In this document: positions 8,291-17,212 of the stretch, one piece after another
Layout of the letters: the number at the start of each line of letters is the position of its first letter
Numbering within the stretch: position 1 is the first letter of the stretch
Source of the DNA: Ruminococcaceae bacterium FB2012
Lineage (GTDB): Bacteria > Bacillota > Clostridia > Oscillospirales > Ruminococcaceae
Direction of reading: 5' to 3'
DNA length: 64,000 bases
NCBI GenBank assembly: GCA_900104495.1
Contig: FMXS01000004.1
Location: forward strand, 62,001-126,000
Made by a program: the position numbers and the translations under genes
Notes under the pieces: model-generated
What the model saw: only the letters and a program-made list of their open reading frames with translations
What the model was told of the DNA's origin: nothing
Databases searched by the model: none

Positions 8291-8494
8291 ATGCCTAAGA
8301 TCAAGATCAAAACACATTCCGGTGCCAAGAAGCGTTTTTCCGTGACCGGCAGCGGTAAGGTGAAGTTCCAGCACGTCAACAAGAGACACAGACTCAATCA
8401 GAAGGATCACAAGCGCAAGAGAATTCTCAGAAATTCCGCTTATGCTGACGAATCCAATCTGAAGAACGTTAAGGCCCTTATCCCTTACAAGTAA
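8291..8494 (+). CDS. rpmI: 50S ribosomal protein L35
   Basis: Basic 67-residue protein with the L35 signature MPKIKIKTHSGAKKRF and a KRHRLNQKDHKRKR run. It is a structural component of the large subunit. It lies 20 bp after infC with an AAGGAGGAT RBS, in the conserved infC-rpmI-rplT operon. Expression should follow the upstream attenuator. Confidence 0.97.
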   Translation: MPKIKIKTHSGAKKRFSVTGSGKVKFQHVNKRHRLNQKDHKRKRILRNSAYADESNLKNVKALIPYK

Positions 8495-8540
8495 ACGAGT
8501 TGTAGGGACGATCAAAAATAATTTCAGGAGGTAATTTACT

Positions 8541-8894
8541 ATGGCTCGTGTTAAGGGAGCAATGATGACTCGAAAGAGAAGAAATAAGACCTTGAAGCTC
8601 GCAAAGGGCTACTTCGGCGCAAAGAGCAAGCACTTTAAGATGGCTAAGCAGGCCGTGATGAAGAGCGGCCAGTACGCTTACATCGGCAGAAAGCAGAAGA
8701 AGAGAGATTTCAGAAGGCTCTGGATCACAAGGATCTCCGCTGCCTGCAAGCTCAACGGAATGAACTATTCCACTTTTATGAACGGTCTTAACAAGGCCGG
8801 CATCACTCTCAACAGAAAGATGCTTTCCGAGATCGCTATCAACGATCCTGCCGGATTCACCGCGATCGCAGAAAAGGCCAAGGCTGCGCTTTAA
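8541..8894 (+). CDS. rplT: 50S ribosomal protein L20
   Basis: 117-residue L20, which binds 23S rRNA early in assembly and in Firmicutes is the feedback regulator of this operon. Typical motifs are TRKRRNKTLKLAKGYFG, RKQKKRDFRRLWI and NGLNKAGI. RBS AGGAGG precedes the ATG. A strong terminator follows ten bases after the stop, closing the operon. Confidence 0.97.
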   Translation: MARVKGAMMTRKRRNKTLKLAKGYFGAKSKHFKMAKQAVMKSGQYAYIGRKQKKRDFRRLWITRISAACKLNGMNYSTFMNGLNKAGITLNRKMLSEIAINDPAGFTAIAEKAKAAL

Positions 8895-8903
8895 TACATC
8901 AAT

Positions 8904-8935
8904 AACACGCATTTTTCTGAGGAATGCGTGTTTTG
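8904..8935 (+). terminator. Terminator after rplT
   Basis: 10-bp stem AACACGCATT/AATGCGTGTT (8904-8913 with 8923-8932) running into TTTTGTT. Confidence 0.85.
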
Positions 8936-8980
8936 TTGTATAATAAGGGCAACATCGCAGATCATTGGAGGAGGGGCTCT

Positions 8981-9802
8981 ATGCTTATTTCGGGCAAGGA
9001 TAACCCCAGGATAAAGCTGCTCTCAAAGCTGCTTTCAAGCAAGAAAGCAAGAAACGAAACAGAGCAGTTCGTCATCGAGGGGATAAGAGGCTGCCGTGAC
9101 GCGCTGGCTTCCTGCAAGACGGGGAGCGGCTTTGTCGTTGATGCGGTCTATTATGTCCCCGAGGCGGCGGAGGCTCAGAAAGAGCAGTTTCCCGCCGACT
9201 TGATCGGCAGGATAGAGGAAAGCAAACGCTTTGAGATAACCCGTGAACTGGCGGAGCGCATCAGCGACGCCGAGACGAGCCAGGGCATATTCGTCGTGGC
9301 GAGGAAGCTGGATAAGGAACTGACTCCGGATGCCGTAAAGGCTGAAGGGAAGTATCTTGTCCTTGACGGGCTTCAGGACCCCGGCAACCTCGGAACGGTC
9401 ATAAGGACCGCCGATGCCGTGGGTATCAGCGGGATCATCCTCACGGGAAACTGCGTGGAACTGTATAATCCGAAGGTGGTCAGATCGGCTGTCGGCAGCT
9501 TGCCGAGAGTCGAGATCTTCATCGAAAATGACCGCGCCCGCGTGTTTGAGATCCTGGCCGGAAAGGGTATCCGTACTGCTGCCGCCGTTGTATCGGGCGG
9601 CGAGGATATCATCGGCTTCGATTTCTCCGGCGGATGCGCCGTCGTCATCGGCAACGAGGGCAGAGGCCTCAGTGAGGAAACAGTGGGAATGTGCAGCGAC
9701 AGGATCACGATCCGTATGCACGGAAATATCGACTCGCTGAACGCCGCCACCGCCGCTGCGGTGATCCTTTGGGAAATGACAAGAGGTGAAGCTCATGGAT
9801 AA
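8981..9802 (+). CDS. TrmH/SpoU-family RNA 2'-O-methyltransferase
   Basis: SPOUT-fold methyltransferase that uses SAM to methylate ribose in rRNA or tRNA; 273 residues. The N-terminal substrate-binding domain opens with ISGKDNPRIKLLSKL and FVIEG. The three SpoU motifs are LDGLQDPGNLGTVIRTADA, VVIGNEGRGLS and SLNAATAAAVILWE. The start is ATG 8981 behind GGAGGAGGGG; an upstream in-frame ATG at 8924 lies inside the rplT terminator. The 3' end overlaps the dprA-like gene by 8 bp. The closest well-known relatives act on 23S rRNA, but the target base cannot be told here. Confidence 0.9.
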   Translation: MLISGKDNPRIKLLSKLLSSKKARNETEQFVIEGIRGCRDALASCKTGSGFVVDAVYYVPEAAEAQKEQFPADLIGRIEESKRFEITRELAERISDAETSQGIFVVARKLDKELTPDAVKAEGKYLVLDGLQDPGNLGTVIRTADAVGISGIILTGNCVELYNPKVVRSAVGSLPRVEIFIENDRARVFEILAGKGIRTAAAVVSGGEDIIGFDFSGGCAVVIGNEGRGLSEETVGMCSDRITIRMHGNIDSLNAATAAAVILWEMTRGEAHG

Positions 9803-11006
9803 GCGAGTTTACTGGCTTTGGCTCGTGCTGGTTTTCGGACCCGCAAACAACCGTATCTGGCAGCTGAGTGCGAAAATGAAAAGCACCGAGGAATTCTGCA
9901 AGGCGCTGCGTGAGGGAAAGATCCCGGAACTGACCGTGCCAGAGCGGAAACGGGCAGCTTCCATACCCTTTGAAGAGGCCGAAAGGATCATCTCGGTGAG
10001 CGGCGAGAAAGGCATCCGGGTGCTGAGCTATGAATGTGAGGAGTATCCCGAAAGGCTCAGAGAGATCGCCAATCCGCCAGCCGTTCTGTTTCTCAGAGGC
10101 AGCCTCGATTTTCTGAAGGACAGGTTCGTCGTGTGTATCGCCGGTTCCCGCACGCCTTCGGAATATTCTCAGAAGGTGACCGCCTACATTGCCCGTACTA
10201 TGGGCGAAAACGGCTGCGTGATCGCTTCGGGGCTCTCTGCGGGGACAGACATTCTCGCGGAGAATATAGCTTCTGACTGCGGTTTTATGACTCTCGGCAT
10301 CTACGGCCTGGCGATAGACAGCTTCGTCCAGGGCGAGGACGCCGATCCCGCCGAGTGCGGCGCGATGATCTCCGAACTTCATTCGGAGATGAATTTCCCG
10401 AGGCCGAAGTTCGCAGAGCGCAACAGGCTGATAACCGCGTTGTGCGATGCGCTGGTGTTCGTTGAGGGTTCCCGCGACAGCCGGGGACTGGAGCTTTGCA
10501 ATAGCTGCATCAGCCAGGGAAAACTGCTGTTCGTGGTGCCGCCCCATGACATTACCGACCCGCGGTATCTGGGACAGGCTTTGCTGCTGAGACGAGGGTG
10601 CAGACCCTTTATCAGCGATAAGGACGTATTGTTTGAACTTTCGCACATGGGCCTTGACAGACTGGAATACAATGCCCGCAGTGCGGAATATACTGATATC
10701 GGCGACTATTCGTTCTTTACGGACGAGGTCTCCGCGGAAAAGAAGGAAAAAAGCTCTGCCGGGCATCGGAAAAAGGCGGCGGCTCCAAAGCCGCAGGAAA
10801 CGCCTTCGCCGGTGCAGGACCTGTCGGAGCTCGATGAAAAAGAAAAGAAGATAATACAGCTGCTGAAGGAAGGTCCTATGCTGGCTGACGAGATCTCCGC
10901 AAAGACGGGATCGGATATTGCCGAGACGCTCTCGGCACTGACGATGCTCGAACTTGACGACTATGTGGTCTCGCTGCCGGGAAAGCGCTTCGGCTTGCAG
11001 CATTAA
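9795..11006 (+). CDS. dprA: DprA/Smf-like DNA-processing protein (divergent)
   Basis: Rossmann-fold DprA family, which loads RecA on incoming single-stranded DNA during transformation; 403 residues. An N-terminal helical domain is followed by the DprA core (AGSRTPSEYS, IASGLSAGTD, ERNRLITALCDALV, GKLLFVVPP) and a C-terminal winged helix (about 345-403). Several signature positions differ from textbook DprA: GID reads GTD and the nearby His is missing. Start ATG 9795 follows AAGAGGTG; GTG 9786 lies in the RBS. It precedes topA, the usual order dprA-topA-trmFO. No other competence gene is in view. Confidence 0.82.
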   Translation: MDKRVYWLWLVLVFGPANNRIWQLSAKMKSTEEFCKALREGKIPELTVPERKRAASIPFEEAERIISVSGEKGIRVLSYECEEYPERLREIANPPAVLFLRGSLDFLKDRFVVCIAGSRTPSEYSQKVTAYIARTMGENGCVIASGLSAGTDILAENIASDCGFMTLGIYGLAIDSFVQGEDADPAECGAMISELHSEMNFPRPKFAERNRLITALCDALVFVEGSRDSRGLELCNSCISQGKLLFVVPPHDITDPRYLGQALLLRRGCRPFISDKDVLFELSHMGLDRLEYNARSAEYTDIGDYSFFTDEVSAEKKEKSSAGHRKKAAAPKPQETPSPVQDLSELDEKEKKIIQLLKEGPMLADEISAKTGSDIAETLSALTMLELDDYVVSLPGKRFGLQH

Positions 11007-11036
11007 GCAATAATCAGAGAGATGGGAGAGTAAGAA

Positions 11037-13127
11037 TTGTCCGGTTTAATTATTGTTGAGTCGCCGACCAAGATAAGAACGATCAAAAGATACGTCGGCA
11101 GCGAATATGAAGTCGTGGCTTCAAAGGGTCATGTGAGAGACCTGCCGAAATCCAAGCTCGGAGTTGACATAGAACATAACTTTGAACCCCAGTATGTGAA
11201 TATCAAGGAAAAGGAAGAAACGATCAAGAGCATCAGGAAGCTGGCCAAGAAAAGCGACCGGGTCTATCTCGCAGGAGACCCCGACCGCGAGGGAGAGGCT
11301 ATCTCCTGGCATCTGGCGCAGCTCCTCGGCCTTGATCTTAACGATAAAAACCGCGTTACCTTCAACGAACTGACCGAGAGCGGCATCAAGGCGGGCATGA
11401 GCGCCCCCCGCTCCATAGACATCAATCTTGTCAACGCGCAGCAGACCAGGCGCGTGCTGGACAGGATCGTGGGCTATAAGCTCTCGCCCTTCCTTTGGAG
11501 GAAAATAAGACGCGGCCTTTCGGCGGGACGTGTGCAGTCCGTGGCCGTAAGGATGATCTGCGACCGCGAGGAGGAGATACGCTCCTTTGTTTCCCAGGAA
11601 TATTGGTCCATTGACGCAAAGCTGCTGGCCGAGGGCTGCCGCAAGGCCTTCTCCGCCAAGCTGGCCACTGTGGACGGCGTCAAGGCAGAACTCGCGGATA
11701 AGGCGTCCACCGACGCGATCCTCAAAAGGCTTGAGGGCGCGGAGTACAAGGTCGTGAATGTGAAGAAAAGTATCCACAAGAAATCTCCTTCGGCACCCTT
11801 CACCACCTCGACTCTCCAGCAGGAGGCTTCAAGAAGGCTTTCCTTCCAGGGCCGCAGGACTATGAAGACCGCCCAGGAGCTTTATGAAGGCGTGGATATC
11901 AACGGAATGGGCGTTACGGGTCTTATCACCTATATGAGAACCGACAGCACCCGTGTATCCGACGAGGCGAGAAACGCCGCTTATAAGTTCATCAAGGAAA
12001 AATACGGCGAGAAGTATATCCCCGAAACGCCGAAGAAATATAAGACCAAGGGCAACACCCAGGACGCTCACGAGGCTATCCGTCCCGCTCATCCCGAACT
12101 GACCCCCGACCTCGTGAAAGCCAGCGGCGTGACCTCCGATCAGTATAAGCTCTATAAGCTGATCTGGGAGCGCTTCATTGCCAGCCAGATGGCCAACTGC
12201 CTTATGGATACCGTTTCCGTGGACATCGATGCCAACGGATGTGGATTCAAGGCTTCGGGATATTCCGTTAAGTTCGACGGCTACACCGTGCTTTACGAGG
12301 AGGCTAAGGACGAGGACGAGGAGCAGAAAAACGTCCTTCCGCCCATAAAGAAAAATGACGTCTTAAAGCTGAAGTCCCTTGAGGGCAATCAGCATTTCAC
12401 CCAGCCGCCTCCGCGCTATACCGAGGCTACGCTGGTTAAGGCTTTTGAGGAGACCGGCATCGGCAGACCTTCCACCTACGTCCCCACCATCTCAACGATC
12501 CTTGCGAGAAGCTATGTTGAGCGGGACGGCAAACAGCTGAAACCCACCTCTTTGGGCGAGGTCACCAACGATCTGATGAAGGATCATTTCGATAAGATCG
12601 TTGACGTGAAGTTCACGGCTCAGATGGAGAGCAGCCTCGACCAGATAGAGAACGGTACAAAAAATTGGACTAAAACACTTGATTCTTTCTATAAGGATTT
12701 CAAGGAGGAGCTTGACCAGGCTGAAGAGGCTATGGACGGCAAGCGCATAAAGGTGCCGGACGAGGCCACCGACGAGGTCTGCGACCTCTGCGGAAAGCCT
12801 ATGGTCATCAAGATCGGAAGATACGGAAAATTCTTGGCCTGCTCCGGCTTCCCGGAGTGTACGAATACAAGACGTATCGTCGAGGATACCGGCGCTTCCT
12901 GCCCCTTCTGCGGCAAGCGCGTGCTGATGAAGAAATCCAAGCGCGGCAAGAAGTATTACGGCTGCGAGGATAACCCGAACTGCACATTTATGACCTGGGA
13001 CATCCCCGCTGAAACCAAGTGCCCCAACTGCGGCTCCACCCTTTTCCAGAAGGGCGGCAAGAACGGCAAGCTGGTGTGCCACAAGGAAGGCTGCGGCTAT
13101 GAAAAGGACCTTTCCAATGGCGGTTAA
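11037..13127 (+). CDS. topA: DNA topoisomerase I
   Basis: Type IA topoisomerase relaxing negative supercoils; 696 residues. TOPRIM at the N-terminus (IVESPTKIRTIKRY, then AGDPDREGEAISWHL). The catalytic Tyr is in GLITYMRTDSTR (about residue 300). Three C-terminal four-Cys zinc ribbons lie between residues 580 and 690 (CDLCGKP, CPFCGKR, CPNCGST). Translation starts at TTG 11037 with GGGAGAG upstream, and the protein begins SGLIIVESPTK as is normal. The 3' end overlaps trmFO by 11 bp. Confidence 0.96.
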   Translation: MSGLIIVESPTKIRTIKRYVGSEYEVVASKGHVRDLPKSKLGVDIEHNFEPQYVNIKEKEETIKSIRKLAKKSDRVYLAGDPDREGEAISWHLAQLLGLDLNDKNRVTFNELTESGIKAGMSAPRSIDINLVNAQQTRRVLDRIVGYKLSPFLWRKIRRGLSAGRVQSVAVRMICDREEEIRSFVSQEYWSIDAKLLAEGCRKAFSAKLATVDGVKAELADKASTDAILKRLEGAEYKVVNVKKSIHKKSPSAPFTTSTLQQEASRRLSFQGRRTMKTAQELYEGVDINGMGVTGLITYMRTDSTRVSDEARNAAYKFIKEKYGEKYIPETPKKYKTKGNTQDAHEAIRPAHPELTPDLVKASGVTSDQYKLYKLIWERFIASQMANCLMDTVSVDIDANGCGFKASGYSVKFDGYTVLYEEAKDEDEEQKNVLPPIKKNDVLKLKSLEGNQHFTQPPPRYTEATLVKAFEETGIGRPSTYVPTISTILARSYVERDGKQLKPTSLGEVTNDLMKDHFDKIVDVKFTAQMESSLDQIENGTKNWTKTLDSFYKDFKEELDQAEEAMDGKRIKVPDEATDEVCDLCGKPMVIKIGRYGKFLACSGFPECTNTRRIVEDTGASCPFCGKRVLMKKSKRGKKYYGCEDNPNCTFMTWDIPAETKCPNCGSTLFQKGGKNGKLVCHKEGCGYEKDLSNGG

Positions 13128-14445
13128 GGTCATCGGGGCGGGTCTCGCGGGCTGCGAAGCCGCCTGGCAGCTGGCAAAGGCGGGCATTGAGACGGAGCTT
13201 TTTGAAATGAAGCCCCGCAAGTATTCTCCCGCACATAAGTATCCCGGCTTCGCGGAACTGGTATGCTCCAATTCGCTGAAAGCGGAGCGCATCGGTTCGG
13301 CTGCGGGAATGCTGAAAGAGGAAATGCACAGGTTAGGCTCCCTTGTGACGGAGTGTGCCGCCGAGACCAAGGTCTCCGCAGGCGGAGCGCTGGCTGTGGA
13401 CAGAGAAGCTTTCTCCGACGCTGTCACGGCCCGTATCAAAAACGAGCCTCTGATAACCGTTGTAAGTGAGGAAGTTTCCGAGATACCCGAGGGTGACGTA
13501 ATAATCGCCACCGGTCCTCTGACCTCCGACCCGCTGGCCGCAAGCATCAGAGAGCTTTGCGGCGAGGGACTCTATTTCCACGACGCAGCTGCTCCCATAG
13601 TCACCTACGAGAGCCTTGACAAGGATAAGGTCTTTTTCGCTTCCCGCTACGGCCGGGGCGAGGCGGATTACATCAACTGCGCCTTTGACAAGGACGAGTA
13701 TCTCGCGTTTTACAACGAGCTGATAAACGCAGAGTCCGCGCCCCTCAGAGATTTTGAGCAGGAGCATTTCGGCAGGGACGGTTTTAAGGTCTACGAGGGC
13801 TGTATGCCTATCGAAGTGCTGGCTAAGCGCGGTGAGGACACCATGCGCTTCGGGCCTTTGAAGCCCGTGGGCATCACCGACCCGAGAACGGGAAAACGTC
13901 CCTACGCTGTGGTCCAGCTGAGAGCCGAGAATTCTCAGGGGACGCTTTACAACATCGTCGGTTTTCAGACAAATCTGAAATTCGGCGAGCAAAAGCGCGT
14001 GTTCTCAATGATACCCGGGCTTGAAAACGCCGAGTTCATGCGCTACGGCGTGATGCACCGCAACACCTACATTGATTCCCCGCGTCTGCTGACGCCGTAT
14101 TTTGACCTCCGTCAGCGGGAAAGCCTTTTCTTCGCGGGACAGATCACCGGCGTAGAGGGATATATCGAATCGGCGGCCAGCGGCATAATGGCCGGACTCA
14201 ATATGGCAAGAAGGCTCCGCGGGAAGGAAATGTGTCTGCTGCCGGAGACCACCATGATCGGCGCACTTTCAAGATACATCAGCGATCCGTCGGTGGAAAA
14301 ATTCCAGCCTATGGGCTGTAATATGGGCATCCTCCCCGAGCTGCCCGAAAGGATAAGAGACAAACAGCTCCGCTACGAAACGATCGCAAAGCGCGGTCTT
14401 GACGAGCTGGACGAATATATAAGAACACAGGAGGTAAGAGCATGA
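13117..14445 (+). CDS. trmFO: Methylenetetrahydrofolate-tRNA (uracil-54-C5)-methyltransferase TrmFO
   Basis: FAD and folate dependent enzyme that makes ribothymidine at position 54 of tRNA. 442 residues, starting at ATG 13117 (AAAAGG about 9 bases upstream) with the FAD-binding GAGLAGCEAAWQLA. Family marks include LFEMKP, FAELVCSNSLKA, ALAVDRE, and the C-terminal GQITGVEGYIES and MGCNMGILPEL. It overlaps the end of topA and its stop overlaps the plsX ATG (ATGA), so topA-trmFO-plsX are coupled. The trmFO family rather than GidA is clear from length and motifs. Confidence 0.95.
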   Translation: MAVKVIGAGLAGCEAAWQLAKAGIETELFEMKPRKYSPAHKYPGFAELVCSNSLKAERIGSAAGMLKEEMHRLGSLVTECAAETKVSAGGALAVDREAFSDAVTARIKNEPLITVVSEEVSEIPEGDVIIATGPLTSDPLAASIRELCGEGLYFHDAAAPIVTYESLDKDKVFFASRYGRGEADYINCAFDKDEYLAFYNELINAESAPLRDFEQEHFGRDGFKVYEGCMPIEVLAKRGEDTMRFGPLKPVGITDPRTGKRPYAVVQLRAENSQGTLYNIVGFQTNLKFGEQKRVFSMIPGLENAEFMRYGVMHRNTYIDSPRLLTPYFDLRQRESLFFAGQITGVEGYIESAASGIMAGLNMARRLRGKEMCLLPETTMIGALSRYISDPSVEKFQPMGCNMGILPELPERIRDKQLRYETIAKRGLDELDEYIRTQEVRA

Positions 14446-15458
14446 ACATAGTTATGGATGCCTTCGGCGGCGATAACGCTCCGCTGGAGGTGCTGAAGGG
14501 CGCTATCGACGCTCAGAGAGAATTCGGTGTTGAGATCACCCTTGTGGGCGACGAGGAGAAGATCAAGTCCTGCGCCGACGAAAACAGGCTCGATATTTCC
14601 AATCTGAAAATAAAACACGCTCCCGGAGTTATTGATATCTGTGACGACCCCAAGAGCGTTATCAAGAGCAAAAAGGATTCCTCAATGGCGATCGGCTTGA
14701 AAATGCTGGCTGACGGCGAGGGCGACGCCTTCGTTTCCGCAGGTTCCACGGCAGCACTGCTGGTGGGCGCTACGTTTATCGTCAAGCGCATCAAGGGGCT
14801 GAAGCGTCCCGCGCTGGCAACTCTGCTCCCCACCACAGACAAGCCCGCAATGCTTCTTGACAGCGGCGCCAACGCCGAATGCCGTCCGGAGATACTGGTG
14901 CAGTTCGGCATCATGGGCTCGATCTATATGAACAAGGTAATGAAGATGAAGGACCCCAAGGTGGCGCTGGCAAACATCGGTGCCGAGGAGAGCAAAGGAC
15001 GTCCCGTGGAGCTTGAAGCCTATCAGCAGTTCAAGAAGGCTCCCGTCAACTTCACCGGAAACATCGAGGCAAGATACATCCCCTTCGACGAGGCGGATGT
15101 GGTAGTTGCCGACGGCTTCTGCGGAAACCTTATCCTCAAGACCTACGAGGGTATGGGCAAGTTTTTTGCCAAGGAAATCAAGGATATGTTCAGCAAGAGC
15201 GTCAAGACCAAAATGGCTGCCGCTATAATGATGGGCGCTATCAAAGACTTCAAGAAGAAGCTGGATTATTCCGAGTACGGCGGGGCACCGCTCCTCGGAA
15301 CGAGAAAGGCTGTCATAAAGGCTCACGGCTCGTCTAATGCCAAGGCATTCTACAATGCCGTAAGGCAGGCGAAGCTGTTCATCGAGTCCAACGCAATAGA
15401 AGAGATCTCCCAGTCGCTGGCGGCTATGAAGACCGATGACGGCGACGACGAAAACTGA
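14442..15458 (+). CDS. plsX: Phosphate acyltransferase PlsX
   Basis: Converts acyl-ACP to acyl-phosphate for phosphatidic acid synthesis at the membrane. 338 residues with MDAFGGDNAP at the start, SAGSTAALL, DSGANAEC and DGFCGNLILKTYEG. RBS GGAGGTAAGAGC. The order plsX-rnc-smc-ftsY is the Firmicute norm, but the acyl carrier protein gene often found between plsX and rnc is absent: only 32 bp separate the two. Confidence 0.95.
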   Translation: MNIVMDAFGGDNAPLEVLKGAIDAQREFGVEITLVGDEEKIKSCADENRLDISNLKIKHAPGVIDICDDPKSVIKSKKDSSMAIGLKMLADGEGDAFVSAGSTAALLVGATFIVKRIKGLKRPALATLLPTTDKPAMLLDSGANAECRPEILVQFGIMGSIYMNKVMKMKDPKVALANIGAEESKGRPVELEAYQQFKKAPVNFTGNIEARYIPFDEADVVVADGFCGNLILKTYEGMGKFFAKEIKDMFSKSVKTKMAAAIMMGAIKDFKKKLDYSEYGGAPLLGTRKAVIKAHGSSNAKAFYNAVRQAKLFIESNAIEEISQSLAAMKTDDGDDEN

Positions 15459-15490
15459 GGATGTCAGTAAACTGAAAGGATGTGTCCCGA

Positions 15491-16186
15491 TTGGAAGCAA
15501 AGGAAAGTGTAAGCCTTCTCCAGGAAAAGATCGGCTACAAGTTCAAAAATGAAAAGCTGCTCTTTGAAGCGCTTTCCCATTCCTCCTATGCCAACGAGAA
15601 CAAGAATCTCAGAAGCAACGAGCGCCTTGAATTTTTGGGCGACTCGGTGCTGTCGATAGTGGTCTCGGATTATATCTTCAAGCATTTTTCCCATATTCCC
15701 GAGGGCGATCTGACCAAGCTCAGAGCCTCTCTCGTCTGCGAGAGCGCACTTTTTGATTTCTCGAAGAAGATAAGTCTCGGAGACTTCATTCTTCTCGGAA
15801 AGGGTGAGGAGCAGACAGGCGGCAGAGAGCGTCCTTCTATCGTTTCGGATGCCTTTGAGGCCGTCATCGCGGCGGTGTATCTTGACGGCGGTATGGAGGC
15901 TGCCAGAGAATATGTGCTTTCCTTCATCCCCGAGGATATCTCCCCCCGGGGCAGCGACGCTTTCCACGATTACAAGACCATTCTCCAGGAGGTCATCCAG
16001 CGCAATCCGGAGGAGCGGATAGTTTATAACCTCAAAGGGGAGTCCGGCCCCGACCACGACAAGAAGTTCACGGTGCAGGTAATGCTCAACAATAACGTGA
16101 TCGGCGAAGGCACTGGAAGATCGAAAAAGGCCGCCGAACAGGCCGCCGCCAAAGAAGCCCTTGACCTTATGGGGATCAGACCGTAA
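15491..16186 (+). CDS. rnc: Ribonuclease III
   Basis: Double-strand-specific endoribonuclease for rRNA and mRNA processing; 231 residues. The catalytic domain has NERLEFLGDSVLSI (with the metal-binding Glu and Asp) and later FEAVIAAVYLDGG. The C-terminal dsRNA-binding domain (about 155-229) ends with GRSKKAAEQAAAKEAL. TTG 15491 is chosen as start because AAAGGA lies 10 bases upstream; the in-frame GTG 15482 is too close to that site. Its stop overlaps the next ATG (TAATG). Confidence 0.95.
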   Translation: MEAKESVSLLQEKIGYKFKNEKLLFEALSHSSYANENKNLRSNERLEFLGDSVLSIVVSDYIFKHFSHIPEGDLTKLRASLVCESALFDFSKKISLGDFILLGKGEEQTGGRERPSIVSDAFEAVIAAVYLDGGMEAAREYVLSFIPEDISPRGSDAFHDYKTILQEVIQRNPEERIVYNLKGESGPDHDKKFTVQVMLNNNVIGEGTGRSKKAAEQAAAKEALDLMGIRP

Positions 16187-17184
16187 TGGCTCACGGCAAT
16201 ATTTCGATCTTTGTTCCTCACGCCGGATGTCCGCATAAATGCTCCTTCTGCGATCAGCATTCCATTTCGGGAACGGCCTTCCGCCCCGACGGGGAGTATG
16301 TCAGAAGAGTCTGCGGCGAGGCCCTTGAAAGAATAAGCTCTCCCGAAGATACTGAGATCGCTTTTTTCGGCGGCAGCTTTACGGCGATATCCCGGGACTA
16401 TATGACCGAACTGCTGAGTGCGGCTTCGGAATTCATCGGGGAAGGGAAGTTTCACGGCATCCGCATCTCCACCCGACCCGATCATATCGACGGGGAGATA
16501 CTTGATCTGCTGAAAGAATACGGCGTTACATCCATAGAGCTGGGGGCGCAGTCCCTGGATGACAGCGTGCTTGACCTCAACGAAAGAGGGCACACCGCCT
16601 CGGATGTGATAAATGCCTCCCGGCTGATAAAAGATCAGGGTTTTGAACTGGGCCTGCAAATGATGATCGGCCTTTACGGCAGTACCCGGGATTCGGAATT
16701 CCATACTGCTGAAACGATCTGCGCCCTTCATCCCGATACCGTGAGGATCTATCCCGTGGTGATACTGAAAAACACCAAGCTGGGTGAGCTTTATCAGCGG
16801 GGAGAATATAAGACCTTCGCCTTTGACGACGTGGTCGATATGGCGGCCCGTTTTATGCAGCGCTTTGAGGAGGATGGCATCCGCGTTATCAAAGTGGGGC
16901 TACACGCTTCGGAACTGGTGGAGCGGGATATGCTGGGCGGATTCTATCATCCCGCTTTCCGTGAACTATGCGAATCGGTCATTTACAGAAGGCTGATCGA
17001 AGCGGAGATCTCCAAACACGAAAATGTGACTTATGCGGAATTTCTTGTACCCGAAAGAAACCTGAGCAAGGCCCTCGGTCAGAAGAAAAGCAACATAAGA
17101 TTCTTTGAACAAAAAAACATCCGGCTGAGGCTCATCCCAGATAAAGATCTCCGGGAGAAGCTCAAAGCCGTTAAGATAGGCTGA
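16186..17184 (+). CDS. Elp3-like radical SAM protein
   Basis: 332-residue radical SAM enzyme with the cluster motif CPHKCSFC (about residues 15-22), SAM-binding FFGGSFT, ISTRPDHID and VTSIELGAQS, typical of the Elp3-like subgroup. It ends soon after the barrel and has no acetyltransferase domain, so it is not full Elp3. Clostridia often carry this protein next to rnc and smc; its substrate is unknown. It overlaps rnc by one base and is 28 bp from smc, so it is part of the same run. A tRNA-modifying role is only a guess from its relatives. Confidence 0.85.
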   Translation: MAHGNISIFVPHAGCPHKCSFCDQHSISGTAFRPDGEYVRRVCGEALERISSPEDTEIAFFGGSFTAISRDYMTELLSAASEFIGEGKFHGIRISTRPDHIDGEILDLLKEYGVTSIELGAQSLDDSVLDLNERGHTASDVINASRLIKDQGFELGLQMMIGLYGSTRDSEFHTAETICALHPDTVRIYPVVILKNTKLGELYQRGEYKTFAFDDVVDMAARFMQRFEEDGIRVIKVGLHASELVERDMLGGFYHPAFRELCESVIYRRLIEAEISKHENVTYAEFLVPERNLSKALGQKKSNIRFFEQKNIRLRLIPDKDLREKLKAVKIG

Positions 17185-17212
17185 CAGTGTTCCTTAAAGG
17201 AAGTGAAAATAT

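Noticed and set aside
8924..8980. N-terminal extension of the rRNA methyltransferase from ATG 8924
   Set aside because: That ATG lies inside the rplT terminator hairpin; ATG 8981 has a strong RBS and the family N-terminus.
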